A stretch of 64,000 nucleotides of DNA. It comes from Pteria penguin. Taxonomy: Eukaryota > Mollusca > Bivalvia > Pterioida > Pteriidae. This document shows, in pieces, positions 40,458 through 52,538 of this stretch (the first letter of the stretch is position 1; each line of letters begins with the position of its first letter). Location: positions 61,188,393 to 61,252,392 of the forward strand of contig CM068581.1 in the NCBI GenBank assembly GCA_035048485.1. Direction: 5' to 3'. Below the pieces are notes generated by a model, which saw only the letters and a list, made by a program, of their open reading frames with translations, was not told where the DNA came from and ran no database searches. Made by a program: the position numbers and the translations under genes.

Positions 40458-41586
40458 CTCGGGGACTTTAAAAAACGCCTTTATGGGTTTTTTTTAAATG
40501 TAAAAACAAAAATGTTTTGAATATAAATCGATTTGAATATCTGCTTGATATTGTGTTGTTGCGGTAACTTTCATGCTATCGGCGAGACAAATTACTCAAC
40601 TATAACGTAATACTACTCACCCGTGCGCTTTTCAAAAAGTACTCGACCACGTGCTCTACATTGAGTCTTTTGTTCAGAAATAACGTATACTGGTACCTAG
40701 TGCCTTTATCTATCCTGATTTCAAACTTTGCTTCATTAAAACTAACGCGTGAAATGCCGAGACTCTGAGCAACGCGTAACGTCAAGACGTTTTCATAAGG
40801 CAACGTCATCTACCTGACAGGTTTGCGACAGCCGTAAGCACGTCAAGAGATGTGATAGGTCGTCACTGTAGGCAAATCCACCCCAGGACAGTAAGCCGAG
40901 GATTGAAAGAGCAAGGTTTGCAAACTGCATAATTGCGCGTGACAAATTTGGCGGTGGTGGCGTCATGGTTTGGGGAGCCTTCCATAAACATTTCAAGTCA
41001 TCACTGGTTATTTTGAGGAACACTCTTACTGCGAGGCGCTACATCCTGCCATTAATTCAACGTCATCAAACTGTCAACAATTCGTTGACGTTTCAACAAG
41101 ACGCACACGGCTAGAGTCACCTTAAACTTTCTAAACATTCAGGGAATTAATGTAATGGATTTCCCAGCACGTTCACCCTACCTCAATCCTATAGAGCACA
41201 TGTGGGATGGGTAGGGAGACGCTTACGTAAACGTCACCGTCAACCAAGAACTGTGGATGAGTTGGCACGAACTCTCTAAGAAGAGTGGAATAATATTCCT
41301 ATGAGAAAAATTCTAACTTTATGTCAACCCATGCGGTCCAGATTGCTTGCATGCGTTAAAGCAAACGGGGAGGGGGGACATACTCGTTACTAAACAAAAC
41401 GCATGAAATTTTGGACGTGATATACATAACATAAATCATTTTTAAAAGAAGCGTGTGATAGTATCAATCATATTGTCAAATATAATTCAAATTTTCGAAA
41501 TAAATCAAGTTTGATGCAATTATTTACCCTAGTTGCTGATTAAACTAGTATAATGATATTAGATAGGCGTTTTTAAAGTCCCTGAG
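40458..41586 (+). mobile_element. Tc1-like transposon, deletion derivative
   Basis: Inverted ends CTCGGGGACTTTAAAAAACG and CGTTTTTAAAGTCCCTGAG, each adjacent to TA. The element is 1129 bp, shorter than a typical full Tc1 element of about 1.6 kb, and encodes only fragments of a transposase. Confidence 0.88.
40800..41390 (+). pseudogene. Tc1-like transposase remnant
   Basis: Fragments in order: a helix-turn-helix end (HPRTVSRGLKEQGLQTA), then after a deletion RDKFGGGGVMVWGAF, then FQQD, HTARVTLNFL and FPARSPYLNPIEHMWD, which carries the catalytic Glu of the DD34E triad. The region containing the first catalytic Asp is absent between the DNA-binding part and VMVWGAF. The asparagine/histidine loop after QQD is shortened with a frame change, and a stop follows HMWDG. 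It cannot be functional. The plus-strand sense agrees with the orientation of the element. Confidence 0.88.
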
Positions 41587-42330
41587 TATAAATCGATTTC
41601 CCGATGTACACTTATACTCAGAGTCCCCATAAGTCATATCCTACTATTATTACTGTCATACTCCACGAAGCCACCTGGTGAAACAAATGTTATATATCAA
41701 GAATAATCGACGTACAATACAACTAGTAAGAGTTTACTACAGTCTATCATAGCAGAGTCTATTGACCATGGTTAAGAGTTCACATGAAACTTAAATAATA
41801 GAGTCATTCGATCACACTGACCACTACAGGTACACAGCTTTCGGTAGATCAATGGGTGGATCCAGAGGTGGCGTTCCTGAAGTAACGACGGTCTATAGGT
41901 AGCGTCTCCATAGGTAGCGTAATGCCCCGCTTCTTTACATTATGAACAGATACTGAATAAACAACGAAGTACCGATCAGTTATCCAGGTTTGAAGTCTAA
42001 AGTGGGGGAGGTTAAATTATTGAATTGTCCCATACAAACCGTTGCCGGGGTAAGACCAGGTGCCCGGAGTGAAACCAGGTGCCCGAGGTGAGACCAGGTG
42101 CAGGGGAGAGTGAGGGTCTCCTGCTTGCATAAAACACTCGTGACAAGTCATATAGAAACATGTCGATGAAGGTCCCAATGCACACAGAAATGTACATAAA
42201 TGGCGAATGTGACGTCATAATAGGTATATGTCGATCAGTCATTCAATCGCCCTCCAGAGCGTTATAGATCATTCTGCAAAATGGGATCTCATATACTCTT
42301 ATGAGATCACCGTAGCGACCGTAGAATTTC

Positions 42331-42852
42331 CTCAGTGACGATTTCAGGCCATCTACATGTGTCAAGGAGATGCACTGCGTAAACTTCTCTCTCTCCTGAA
42401 CTGATTGCATTCAAAGGTCGCGCGGGTTTTGATGGTGCCGGCTAGCGAAAAGTATTTAATATAGTACTAAACAAATTGACCAATGAGATTAAGTCTGACT
42501 TAGCCAACTTTAATACGAAGAAAAACAATAATAATGGTAACAATCGCCTGCTCTTTTTATCGTAAAATTTATGAAGCGTTTTCTGTAGACAGCTGAAAAG
42601 ATATTCAATCCAAAGGCACAGAGGCTTTAATGAAAGGGAAAGACACTTTCATTTTGTCGATCACATGCGCTAGATCTATTATTTTCGTTTTGCCACACGA
42701 TTTACTTCAAGACTTCTGATTCGTTCATGTACCGAGCAAGTGTACCAATCACGAATTGGCCCACGATCTAGGAATGCAATCAGTCAAGGGGAGAGAGAAG
42801 TTTACGTAGCACATCCCCTTGACTCGTGAAGATGATTTCAGGCGTTCTATAT
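42331..42852. repeat. Inverted-repeat element, ~80-bp arms
   Basis: TGCACTGCGTAAACTTCTCT, CTCTCCTGAACTGATTGCATTC at 42370-42412 is matched inverted by GAATGCAATCAGTCAAGGGG, AGAGAGAAGTTTACGTAGCACA at 42773-42814. Weaker pairing extends outward (GATTTCAGG). Confidence 0.65.
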
Positions 42853-43083
42853 CATAACCCTGAACGAAAAGCTTATCGGTCAGCCGTTTAGCCCTTGTGA
42901 CAAAACCGTTGTATTTCGAGCATGTACTGGCGTACCATATAAGCTGAGATACAAAAACGCCATAGACAGGAGAGGAAGGAATGTTGCTAAAATAAAAAGT
43001 GAGTAAATTTCTAAAGAGACACATTACTTTGCAAATGGAATGAGGTGCACGTATGTTTATCATGTCCTTCTTAGCTGTTCTCC

Positions 43084-43299
43084 AGGAGTGAGTTTAACTA
43101 AAGGTAGTAAGCCCAAACGTAGACGTAAAGGTAAACTTTGCTATGAAATATTGGTCTCCTCCCTAAAGAGTTCCAAACGTAACATACACCGTTTATAACA
43201 TTTATCAATGTAATTACGCATGAACATAGACTTCAAGAAAAATTCAATTGACGTGTACGTAAAGTTAGACGTAAAGACCCTTAGTAAAACTCACTCCAG
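43084..43299. mobile_element. Short inverted-repeat (MITE-like) element
   Basis: Left CAGGAGTGAGTTTAACTAAA, GGT and right TTAGTAAAACTCACTCCAG are inverted over about 20 bp. The total is about 215 bp. The interior has AGACGTAAAGG and GTTAGACGTAAAGACC-like text near both ends. Confidence 0.65.
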
Positions 43300-45652
43300 A
43301 TGTGTAGATCTATATAAATGTAATAGGCTAGTAGATTAAAACATACAATGTATTATTTTATCTCTAGTCATCTAGATTATTTATCAAGCAAGTTTGCATA
43401 ATTATGTCATCCCTCTTCTTGAAAAATGTTCTGTTCCTTATACATACCAGGGGCAGATCTAGCTTTTGGAATTAAAGGTGAAAGGCGAGGGGTCTGGAGA
43501 CCGCCAACGTCCCCAGCTGGTCCAGGGCTGAACCCTTCGGATGTTGTTGCTATTTGACGGTTTTGGCGCAATTTCACACTCTCAAGTCAGTATAGTAGCT
43601 GCAGGATAATCAAAACATATGTTACGTTATTCATGTCTCCTATACCTTGTTACTATGGTTGTACCTGTTGTGGATTTTGTCATACTGTTACAGCTATGCT
43701 CAGATCTGATTTGCGAATAAATCCGACTCTGCTGCACATCGCAAAATCCGCCGTAATCTCTTGCCCCCTTTCACGCACATTATTTCTGGTGGACAGTACA
43801 GAGGCATCTATAGGCGGAAAATGTTTAGGTAACCATATAGTTTTAGTCAAGAAAGGGAATTCGTTGGGGTTTAAGTCCTAAACTTGGCCAAATTCAATTA
43901 TTTTAGGTAAAATTGCGACCAGGTACTTATTTTCAGTAAGGAAAGGGAATTCGTTGGAGTTAAAGTCCTAAACAACCAAATTCTATGATTTCACGTATAT
44001 TGTAAAGGCATCAGTCATCAGTGACTGACACTTTGCAGAGAGATTTATACCTTTTACAACAGACTCGTTATGTATCTTTACATGTCATGCCTAACATGAC
44101 ACGGAGCCTAGGTTTACAGTGTCCACGGCAGTAGTCGAACCCAGAACCTCACAGTCATGAGCCGACAATTTCATCCACACCGGCTTCGAGTATATTTAAT
44201 TTGTTCTGTCTGTTATTAATGAAATGCATGATGTTTTTCCCGGCATAGACTTAATGGTCATATATTTTTGATTGCAAAGCTTATGATTTCCATTTGAAGA
44301 ATACATGTTTTCAAAGTGCCAAAGCTATTGACAAAATCAACTGCCACCAAAAAGGCCCGGAAAGAATCGGTTAACTTCATTAAGTTGCAAAACGAAATTC
44401 AAGAGACTTTTCTTGATCATCAGTGTAAATCATCAGCGCTTCACTATAGGCTATATACCACGTGACTATATACCCACATAGAATGGTAAGGGCATGTCTA
44501 TGGATAAAGTTACAACCCTGTTTATCTATGACTTCAATAAAAGACAATAGAGAGGACCCAAACAAAAAAAAAAAAAATAAATAAATAAATAAATAAATAA
44601 AAATCGGCAAGACACATCAGCTCTGTTACATTTGTATGTGCAGTGTGATCTTTTCACTACATTATTTTCAAAATATCGTTTGAGTACATGGCCAGTTCTT
44701 ATGGGTGCAAGACCATTGAAGTTAGGTAAGCCTTTCGGAAAAAAAAAATTATACACGTCATAAATCGATATACTCCAATTTTTGTTATACTACGGGTTAT
44801 CGTCATTACGTCGTACCGTTCACCCAGAACACTTGGCTCTTTTTTCTTTATTACCTAGGTCAACTTTCATTTTCGTCCAAATAGGGAATATCAAGTGAAC
44901 ATCTTCATATGTTTAAATCTTTCACGCCTTGTACAGCAAGAGATAGTTCGCTCTCAAGTGCCACACTCCGTAACTATGTTGAACGCTTTTGAGCAACGTT
45001 TGGGATGGATAAATTTGAAATAAAAGAAATTTTCCGCATAAACATGTATAAAAAGAATTCTGTGTTCATGAAAATATGTAAAGGACTGGGGACAACACGC
45101 CCGAGTGGGCCTATAACGATCACCTGAACACAGGATGAAAACATCAACACTTGCAAGCGACCATGAGTACTTCATTCCCACAAAGTTTCATCAAAATCCT
45201 TCCGATGGTTCTGCAGAAAAAGTTGAAATCGTGGAACCCCCCCCCCCTTTTCTTCAACCGACTTAAAAATTCATAAAAAATATTGACACATCTACGTTCC
45301 TTACCATAACTATGATTAAAAGAAACCAATTTAAAGCAACAGTATCAGCTAATTTAAATTACACTTTTCTGCATTGAAATCAGTAAGTCCAAAAAGATGT
45401 TGAGAAAACGTAAAAACTTTGATTTTGAATAACTTCAACTTAAATGAATGTTGAAATACCCAATACATTAAAAATTTTCTCAGAGCTGTACATGAAGCAT
45501 TGAATATCAAATAATTGTTTCCGAAAATAAAAGGAAAATCAATGACATGCAATTAAATCATTGTAATGTATTATTAGTTAGAAAACTAAAAACTAATCTT
45601 TCAATGGAGCATTCAGACTATCAGATAGGTGGTTTAAAGAATAAACTAGAGT

Positions 45653-45658
45653 TTTATT
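45653..45658 (-). promoter_or_regulatory. Possible CFAP53 poly(A) signal
   Basis: TTTATT on the plus strand (AATAAA on the minus) about 790 bp after the CFAP53 stop. No nearer perfect hexamer was seen. Confidence 0.25.
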
Positions 45659-46443
45659 GGAAATGAACTAACTTGGAAAAATTCTAAGTAAGTTATCTTC
45701 AGAAATAATTGTATTTCAATGAAAACTGAATAGACAGAAAGTTTGCAATAAGTGATGAATAGAAAAAATCAATTTTTTGGGGTCAATGAGTATCTTTATC
45801 CTCCACCACTAATAACACTGGCCACCACTATATAGGTGAAATAATCTGTAGTTGGTGTTAAGTTACTGAAGAAGAAACAAACTACAATTTGTAATGACAT
45901 TAATTTTGTCTGTAAAATACCTTTTACAATGGGCTGTATAATTAAGAGAAACATTTTCTGTAAAATTTCACAGGAGAAGTGCATGGAGAAATACATTACA
46001 GTATGTCATTCAGAAACAAATTTAATACATATTTATGCATGAAAAAAGTACAATTTCCAACATGTTATTTACAATGTTCATTTATAACAAATCAACTATA
46101 TCCAATCTATCACAAGCACTGATATACTTGGAGAATTGATACATACATATATTTTACGTAAAACTTTTTTTTTTAATTTGAAGCTGCATGTCTTACAGTA
46201 ATTGTTTAAATGTGGTACTGGACATAATCTGTCAATATTATGAATTATACTTACAATGATCACATTAGTATAAATTCTACATTTAAATATATATTGGTAG
46301 AACACATTAAAGAAAAAAGTCTAAGAAACCGGCTGTGCTTGGTGCCTCTTCCATCAGGATGATTAGAACAAAGACAGATTGCCAAATGAATCTTCTTATA
46401 GTATGGTGTTAGGCTGACCACACATTTCAATACTTTGATACCA

Positions 46444-46763
46444 TCAATGTCTATTCTGCAGGACCCGCCTCATGGGATGTGGTTTCTCATATTCAGGGTC
46501 ATCCAGGCATTCCTTCAACTTCAGTTGATATTCCCTCTCTGCTTGCATGCCAAGCAGAAATTCCTCTTCATTTTGATGTCTTTCTAGCTCTCTTAATTTG
46601 TGGTTATACTCAATCTGACCCTCCAGATCACGTTGGTAAGTAGCATTTTTCTCCCACATTTTGTAAGCCTGTTTTTCCTCCAGAATTCTATTTTTTTCTA
46701 TGGTTTCTATGAGCTGTAATCTCTCCCTCTCAGCTTCTCTCTGTCTCTCATCATTTTTCAACA
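46444..46763 (-). CDS. CFAP53: CFAP53 exon 8 (terminal)
   Basis: Acceptor ATGTTTTGCAG, then TG completes a Leu codon. LKNDERQREAERERLQLIET and onward, ending KPHPMRRVLQNRH and TGA. The HPMR motif is conserved in human CFAP53. Confidence 0.94.
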
Positions 46764-49700
46764 CTGCAAAACATTTCAATATTGATTACTGTACTGGCCA
46801 GTTTCAATTATATTTACCTTATGTATATACAACTGAGTTACCTGAGTAAATATAATATATTTATTCCTTTTCATACTTACGTCTTTCTTGGATCTGTTGA
46901 TTTCTAACTACTAATACATCCTGTAGTAATTTTTTACGGGCTTGTCGTTCTAGTTGCCATTGGTGAAGTCGTTTTTGCCACATCTTTTCCACTTCCTCAT
47001 TGACCAGACGTTCAAGGTCACGTTCTTTTATCCTCTCCTCTTCCATAAGGTGTTTGAGATATTCTCTATACCTACGATCTTCTTCACGTAACTCTCGCTG
47101 TTAATTTGAAAGAATTAAGTTATTAGTTAATATAAAATAAGAAAGAATATATTAATATAATGCTACAAAATATAATTATATGTTGTCACATATCTTATAT
47201 TGCTATATGTATTTACATACAATGGTAATTCTTTTCAGTGTTCAAAGCTAGAAATTCTTATACTTGTCACATTAGAAAATGAAAATGATTATTCTTTAAA
47301 GTTGATATTAAGTTTTGTGTGGGATCAATAATTAAGCAGATTATTTGTGATAATCTGTCACAGGGTTAATAAACCAATTTATAAAACTTGAATTATAAAT
47401 GTGTTATAAATTATGGCATTTTCAATTTTTACAATTTCAAAAATATATGGTTTATTTTGTTCCAAAAATTAGCATTTTTCCAGATGATAATTGTAATTAT
47501 ATGCCATTGAAAATGATATCATAAATATGGTAACTCATTATATATATGGGTTTAAAATAAATTTATACCAAAAATGTATCACTTATGTGGTGCTTTTTGC
47601 TTAATTTTCAGTATTTTTTGTTTAATTTCAATTGGTTTTGCTCCTAAACTCCCAAACACCTCAACTACTAAACTGCTTATTAATTTCTAACATTGCACAT
47701 TTTGTAAGATATTCAATAAACTAATATAGAAAACTAGAATACTGACAAAGGCAGAAAGGATGCCGTAAAAAAATAATAGGCTTTCCGTCAATGTTGGGAA
47801 AATAGTTCCCAAGTGCCATAACACTATAACAATTACAAATCCAAAAAATGTTACAAATTAAAAAAATCTGAAGATAAAATGGGCCGTCTTCCTAATAATC
47901 CTAATGTATTGCAAAGTAGATTTCTACAAAAGTCTTTTTAAATAATCTGACATTTTCTAATGTATTATCAAAATTTATTGCTGGTATTAGACAGTGCTGT
48001 AATCCTGTTATTATAGGGGGGTTGGGATTTGGGTTGGGTTGGTAACAGGGGTTACTGGAGGATAAATGTCTAACAGATACAACTCCAAAAACTATAATCT
48101 CATTATTATATTAGTACATACATATATGTGATACATTGAAATTGAATAATAACTTAACAAACCTTTCTTTGAAGTTGTTCCATGGCTTCGTTTCTTGATT
48201 CCTCAAGCAGCTGTTCTAGAATCTTAAGATCAAAGGCTAACTGTTCTTGCTCAGCCTTAGCTTTCTTCTTCATTTTGATCTTGAGAGAAAGGTCCAGTAA
48301 ATCCCTGGTCTCTTGCTGATTTCTTAGTTTCTCTTCATAGGCTCTCTGTTCCTCCAATCGGCGCAGTGCGTTCTGTTCTTTCTACATTAAAATATTCAAG
48401 AAGTTTTTGTGAATTTTTAACACAGTGGAATGAAAATTCACACTTATAGTGTCAGAAATATCATATTACAGAGTAAACACTTATAACTGCTGCATGCTAA
48501 CAGAATGAATTATATCTGACAATTTCAAATATGATAATAATAGACTTTGCAATATAATAAAATGGGATAGGTATGATATAAATTTGTTTATAATAGCTAT
48601 CTACCAGAAGCTGAGCTTCCTCCTCCTTCAGCCTTACTGCTTCCTCCTTCTGTTCCTCCAATGCTGCCATTTGTTTCCTGAGGACACCCAGCACTTCTTG
48701 GTTTCTCTCGTGAGCAGCAGCTGCATCTCTTTCTTCACGTGCAGCTTTGGCTAGCCTGTAATAAGTATATCATGTATTATTCTTTAGATTTTTATCTGTT
48801 AAACTATGTCATATTAGTTAATACATACAAACATGTGTTTACAATTGTACCTGAAACTTGCATGCTTTCTAATGAGATCTTTAACTTACATGTCTTGTTC
48901 CCATAGTTTGGCATACATAGCTTCTTCTTCTTGTTTATCTCTCTTCATCTCATCTTTCATTCTTAGCTGTTCAAGCCTCTCTACACAAACCTCATCTTGT
49001 TGGCGCTTTGACAGTGTTGACCTCAATTCTTCGCACTGATTTCTGTAAAAAATATAAATTCTAATGATGAATTCTATTAGCTAATTTAATTTTGTAAAAA
49101 AAAAATCAGGGTCCAACATCAACTGTCAAAAATAGGGCACTGCTAAACTGCTTGAGGTGCATGATATGCCCACATTTTGACATGATTTTCTACCCCCAGG
49201 GCCAGACCACAGTTTAAAACCCACTCTGCTGCCAGTATGTGCATTTGAACTTCAAGATAGATTCAAATTCATATAACCACCACCAAATCATTTGCTTCTG
49301 TCATGGTTAAGGAAAACATAAGTCTGGACAGGGTTTTTTTTTTTTAAATGCAGCCCATTTTTTCCATAGCCCAGGGGCCAGACCAAAATTTAATTTTATT
49401 CAGGTGCACAACTTCAAGTTAAACCCTTTCATATACCACAACCAAAGTATCATCTGCTTCTGTCTTAATTAAGGAGAAGAAGCTTGGACAAGTTTTTTTC
49501 AACTGCTGCACCCATTTTTCCCTACCCCAGGGGCCAGACCCCAGTTTAAAACCCAGTTGCACAACTTCAAGTCAGACCCTTTCAAAAACATTTGTGGCTG
49601 TCATGGTGAATGAGGAAAAGCAGTGTCAGACAAGATTGTGGAGACAGATTACAGATGGATGGACAGCAACAGTGGTATAGCATGCACCCACATTTCAATG

Positions 49701-52538
49701 TGGGCATATAAAAAGACATTCATGATATAATCATTTTACAACAGAAGAGCACTGATTCACTGGCTCTTACCTGAACTGCTGATCATATTTTTCTTGCACA
49801 AACTTCAGTCTTTCTTCTTCACGTTTATCTTTAAGGAATTTTGCTCGATCTCTCATTTTAGCCTGTCTCTCTATTGTTGTCTCCTCCATGGATTCCATTT
49901 CTTGCAAATAGGTTGCTTCTTCTTCCATGAGCATTGTTCTTAATCTAAACAAATTTAAGATCAATTAAATATAGACTTAAATCAATGTTTCTTAATTTAA
50001 TCACAGTATATGATAATTAGCAGTGTAACAATGTATAAAAATATTAAAGCTATAAATTATTGTTATGTAATATAAAGAATCTAGAAATAATCATGAATAA
50101 AATAAAATTTGGTGGACTGAATTATCTCCACTTGGTTGATTAACTTAATTGGTAAAGTATCAACATGGGAAGATTTTACATTTAAAGCACAGTTGGGTGT
50201 GTCTCAGTCCCTGATTAATCTCATTATCATTTATTCGACTGCCCCTTAAAATAATAGGACCTAACAAAATATAGTATGAGTATTATTGGATTGTTTAGTG
50301 CATTTCTCATGAAAGCTCAAAGTATTAGGGAAGGACTATGGTAATATTACATGGTTATCAACTAATGGCTGCATGACCATATTGAATCGACCGCATTACG
50401 CTAAGGGTAAATCCTGTAGACATTCTTATTCTGATCCATCAATTTTTTCACTAATTATACTGCTTAGTGTATCTGCATTTCATTTATTTATAAAAAGTAA
50501 GAGACTTTACTCAGACAGGAAGGAATGGACAATGGTAATATTACTTGGTTATCAGGTGATAGCTGATGATTTTTTTAATCTGGCCATCACGTTAAAGGGG
50601 AAATCCTGTTGTTACAGTATTAAATTATTCTGATCCATCAATTTTTTGCTTATGCTGCTTAGTATATATGCATTATATCTATTTATAAAATAATTATGAG
50701 GATTACTCTTACTTCTAAGGCCAAACAAAAAATATGCATGTTTCCTGTAACAAGCTGAAAGAATCAGGCTTAACTGGTATATAGGTCAGCAATTTTCTTT
50801 TGTAATATTTTGTTTACTACTGAATCAAATTGTTAGATGGCAACTTAAGCTTACATGTAACAATGCATTTGGACCGTGCAGTCATGAGTGAAAATTACTT
50901 ATTTTTTGTCCATTATTTAACAATTATCCCAGTGGATATCAAAATCTACATTTTAAGGCAAATATTCAATATTGGAATAATTTTCTACTGCATAAAAGTG
51001 TAATGAAAATGTCGGGGTCAGGGCCAAAAATTAGGGTCAGTTGACTCGGCTGGGTTACAGGAAACAAGCACAATTTTCTTTTGACCTAACTGCATAGTTA
51101 CATTGTTTTGATTTCAAATTTTGTAAATCCTCAGTGGATAAAATTTTCTGTATCAACATAATTTATTCAGTATCAGTAGATATATTAATAGCAAGCCAAG
51201 ATGACACTGGTTTGTAGCTGCTTGAGATTTTAATCAGGACATTTGTAATATCATGCTTAGCCTCTGAGTCATAGACTGATATATTTAGGATTGACAGATC
51301 AGTCCATATGGACTAATATCTATATCTTTTGGTACATTATTAAAAGAATGTTTTAGGAAATTCTTAGATGGACTTTCCTTCAATTTATGACTCTTCCTGC
51401 AAATAAATATGGCCCAATGTCATTTACTTACATTTGGAAGTCAGGTAAAAGACAGCCTATTTTAAATGTATAAACCTCAGGTAATATGGAATGGTCATTT
51501 AAGGAGCTGTTTTGCCAAATTTAGTGCAAAAAGTTTGAATAAAATCATTGAAATGTGACTTTTATTTCTAATATATATAATAACATGTTCCATAACAAAA
51601 CAAATAATTTAATTATGGAGAAGAACATACTAAACAGCTGTATAGGCTAAAAAAGTCAATCTGTAAATTAAAAAAAAATTATGATGATTAAGTGAATGTG
51701 AAATCCTGTACTACAGTGTGAAATTGCCAACTTGGCAACTTTACATAATATAAAAATATCAAAGAAGTAAATGTGAAAAACAAATTATTTAACATCATTT
51801 ACCTCTGGCGACGCTCTTCCACTGTGAACTGATTTATTTGCATTAGACCATCTACACGTCGTTTCACAGTATTAAGCTTTATTTTTCGGTCAGTTGATCT
51901 CTCCCACTCATTTTTCAAGTCATTGAATTCCATATAATGTGTATTCTTTCTATAATTATCTAACATGTCTTCCTTCTTTCTTCTTTCCAAAATCAAATAC
52001 TCTGGGGGACGTATATTTGGGGGCCTTGCTTTCTGTAATATATAGATATACTGGAGTCTTGGTACTACATATTTTGAAAGAAAATAAGTAGAGCAAGAAA
52101 ATGTGCATTACTTCCAGACTTCTTCAGATTATCCTCAATTCTTTTATTTTCATGCCCAGCGGGAAAGGTGCCAATATTTTAGTGTATACTTATATATGAA
52201 ACTATTAAAAGTGTATATTTAAGTAAGAATTTCTATCCACTTCTGTATCACTGTTTTAATATATATATATATATCTCATTTGAGAGAAAATATTTGAAAT
52301 GTGTAATAATCTCTGTATTCAGTGATCAGTTTAACTGAAGTGTAATCAAACACTGAAAAACAGAAATTCTTACATAAATATACACTTTTAATAATTTCAT
52401 AACTACATACTAAAATATTACAAAATATGTATGAATAATAAATTAGAAAAACAAGTAAAGAAAACTTACAATAGCAACCGAATGAGGCGTAGGACCCGTG
52501 ACCTCCCTGGTCCTACGTGGTCTTTGTGATACCATCAT
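46444..52538 (-). CDS. CFAP53: Cilia- and flagella-associated protein 53 (CCDC11), complete
   Basis: CFAP53 is a microtubule inner protein of axonemal doublets and a centriolar satellite protein, needed for motile cilia and left-right patterning. Eight exons (52538-52470, 52032-51803, 49944-49771, 49042-48890, 48755-48605, 48381-48163, 47097-46881, 46763-46444) join in phase to 511 codons including TGA, 510 aa against about 514 in human. The protein is almost entirely charged coiled coil of the TPH (trichohyalin-plectin homology) type. The N terminus MVSQRPRRTREVTGPTP matches human MYSQRFGTVQREVKGPTP, EKYDQQFRNQCEELR matches EKLDQQFRERCEELR, and HPMRR near the C terminus matches HPMRK. Two ATGs in tandem start the frame, at 52538 and 52535. 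SKA1 lies divergently upstream. Confidence 0.96.
46881..47097 (-). CDS. CFAP53: CFAP53 exon 7
   Basis: Acceptor AATTAACAG, donor GTAAGT. RELREEDRRYREYLKHLMEE and onward to NQQIQER, 72 codons plus one base. DVLVVRNQQIQE corresponds to human EVMCTRKLQVQE. Confidence 0.94.
47098..48162. other. CFAP53 intron 6, AT-rich
   Basis: No exon, tandem array or recognisable transposon seen. It is strongly AT-rich. Confidence 0.5.
48163..48381 (-). CDS. CFAP53: CFAP53 exon 6
   Basis: Acceptor TTTTAATGTAG, donor GTTTGT, 73 codons in phase 0: KEQNALRRLEEQRAYEEKLR and onward. QQETRDLLDLSL corresponds to human KQETRTILQKAL. Confidence 0.94.
48605..48755 (-). CDS. CFAP53: CFAP53 exon 5
   Basis: Acceptor CTTATTACAG, donor GTAGAT. 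G completes ATG, then LAKAAREERDAAAAHERNQE and onward. RLKEEEAQLL corresponds to human LLKEEEARLV. Confidence 0.93.
48890..49042 (-). CDS. CFAP53: CFAP53 exon 4
   Basis: Acceptor TTTTTTACAG, donor GTAAGT. NQCEELRSTLSKRQQDEVCV and onward to MYAKLWEQDM, matching human MFSKLWEEDR. Confidence 0.94.
49043..49770. repeat. CFAP53 intron 3 filled by a hairpin-headed repeat (minus)
   Basis: Read on the minus strand, the head ATATGCCCACATTGAAATGT, GGGTGCATGC (about 49680-49710) is followed by TGTCCATCCATCTGTAATCT. Then come two to three degenerate units of 150-176 bp marked by GGTCTGGCCCCTGGGG near 49196, 49371 and 49523. No exon. Confidence 0.65.
49771..49944 (-). CDS. CFAP53: CFAP53 exon 3
   Basis: Acceptor AAATTTGTTTAG, donor GTAAGA. 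LRTMLMEEEATYLQEMESME and onward to VQEKYDQQFR, corresponding to human LRELLALEENEYFTEMQLKKE. Confidence 0.95.
49945..51802. other. CFAP53 intron 2
   Basis: It contains a direct duplication of about 180 bp (about 50325-50505 and 50528-50700; TTCTGATCCATCAATTTTTT in both) and an inverted-repeat element (50717-51087). The rest is AT-rich without recognised features. Confidence 0.6.
50717..51087. mobile_element. Inverted-repeat element with AAGGCCAAAC ends
   Basis: Left AAGGCCAAACAAAAAATATG, CATGTTTCCTGTAAC and right GTTACAGGAAACAAGCACAA, TTTTCTTTTGACCTA are inverted over about 35 bp. It is about 370 bp and non-coding. The termini resemble the GGCCAAAT family in HAUS6 introns. Confidence 0.65.
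51803..52032 (-). CDS. CFAP53: CFAP53 exon 2
   Basis: Acceptor TATATTACAG, donor GTAAAT. KARPPNIRPPEYLILERRKK and onward, with FNDLKNEWERSTDRKI matching human RDRLKAEWDQHNDCKI. Ends AG, phase 2. Confidence 0.95.
52033..52469. other. CFAP53 intron 1
   Basis: AT-rich, with TATACTTATATATGAAAC and a diverged inverted relative around 52190-52400 (AAAAGTGTATATTTAAGTAAG and TTACATAAATATACACTTTT), so it may fold. No exon. Confidence 0.5.
52470..52538 (-). CDS. CFAP53: CFAP53 exon 1 (start)
   Basis: ATG ATG GTA TCA... gives MMVSQRPRRTREVTGPTPHS and ends at donor GTAAGT, 23 codons in phase 0. The match to the human start (VKGPTP) fixes the N terminus. Confidence 0.95.

Larger units (their letters stand above)
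41587..46443. other. Intergenic DNA between HAUS6 and CFAP53
   Basis: It contains three near copies of a 19-20-bp GACCAGGTGCCCGRG repeat (42051-42104), inverted arms (42331-42852), an inverted-repeat element (43084-43299), a direct duplication of about 95 bp (43840-43975, AAAGGGAATTCGTTGG motif), a possible tRNA-like fragment on the minus strand (44105-44190) and a minus-strand AGCTCACC-family body (45150-45430). CFAP53 3' UTR should occupy the right end. No gene is supported. Confidence 0.5.

Noticed and set aside
40600..41023. Two minus-strand open frames
   Set aside because: They are antisense to the plus-strand Tc1-like transposase remnant.
43633..43881. Open frame of 82 codons with many Cys near the start
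   Set aside because: No family recognised, and it overlaps a direct duplication (AAAGGGAATTCGTTGG) in intergenic repeat DNA.
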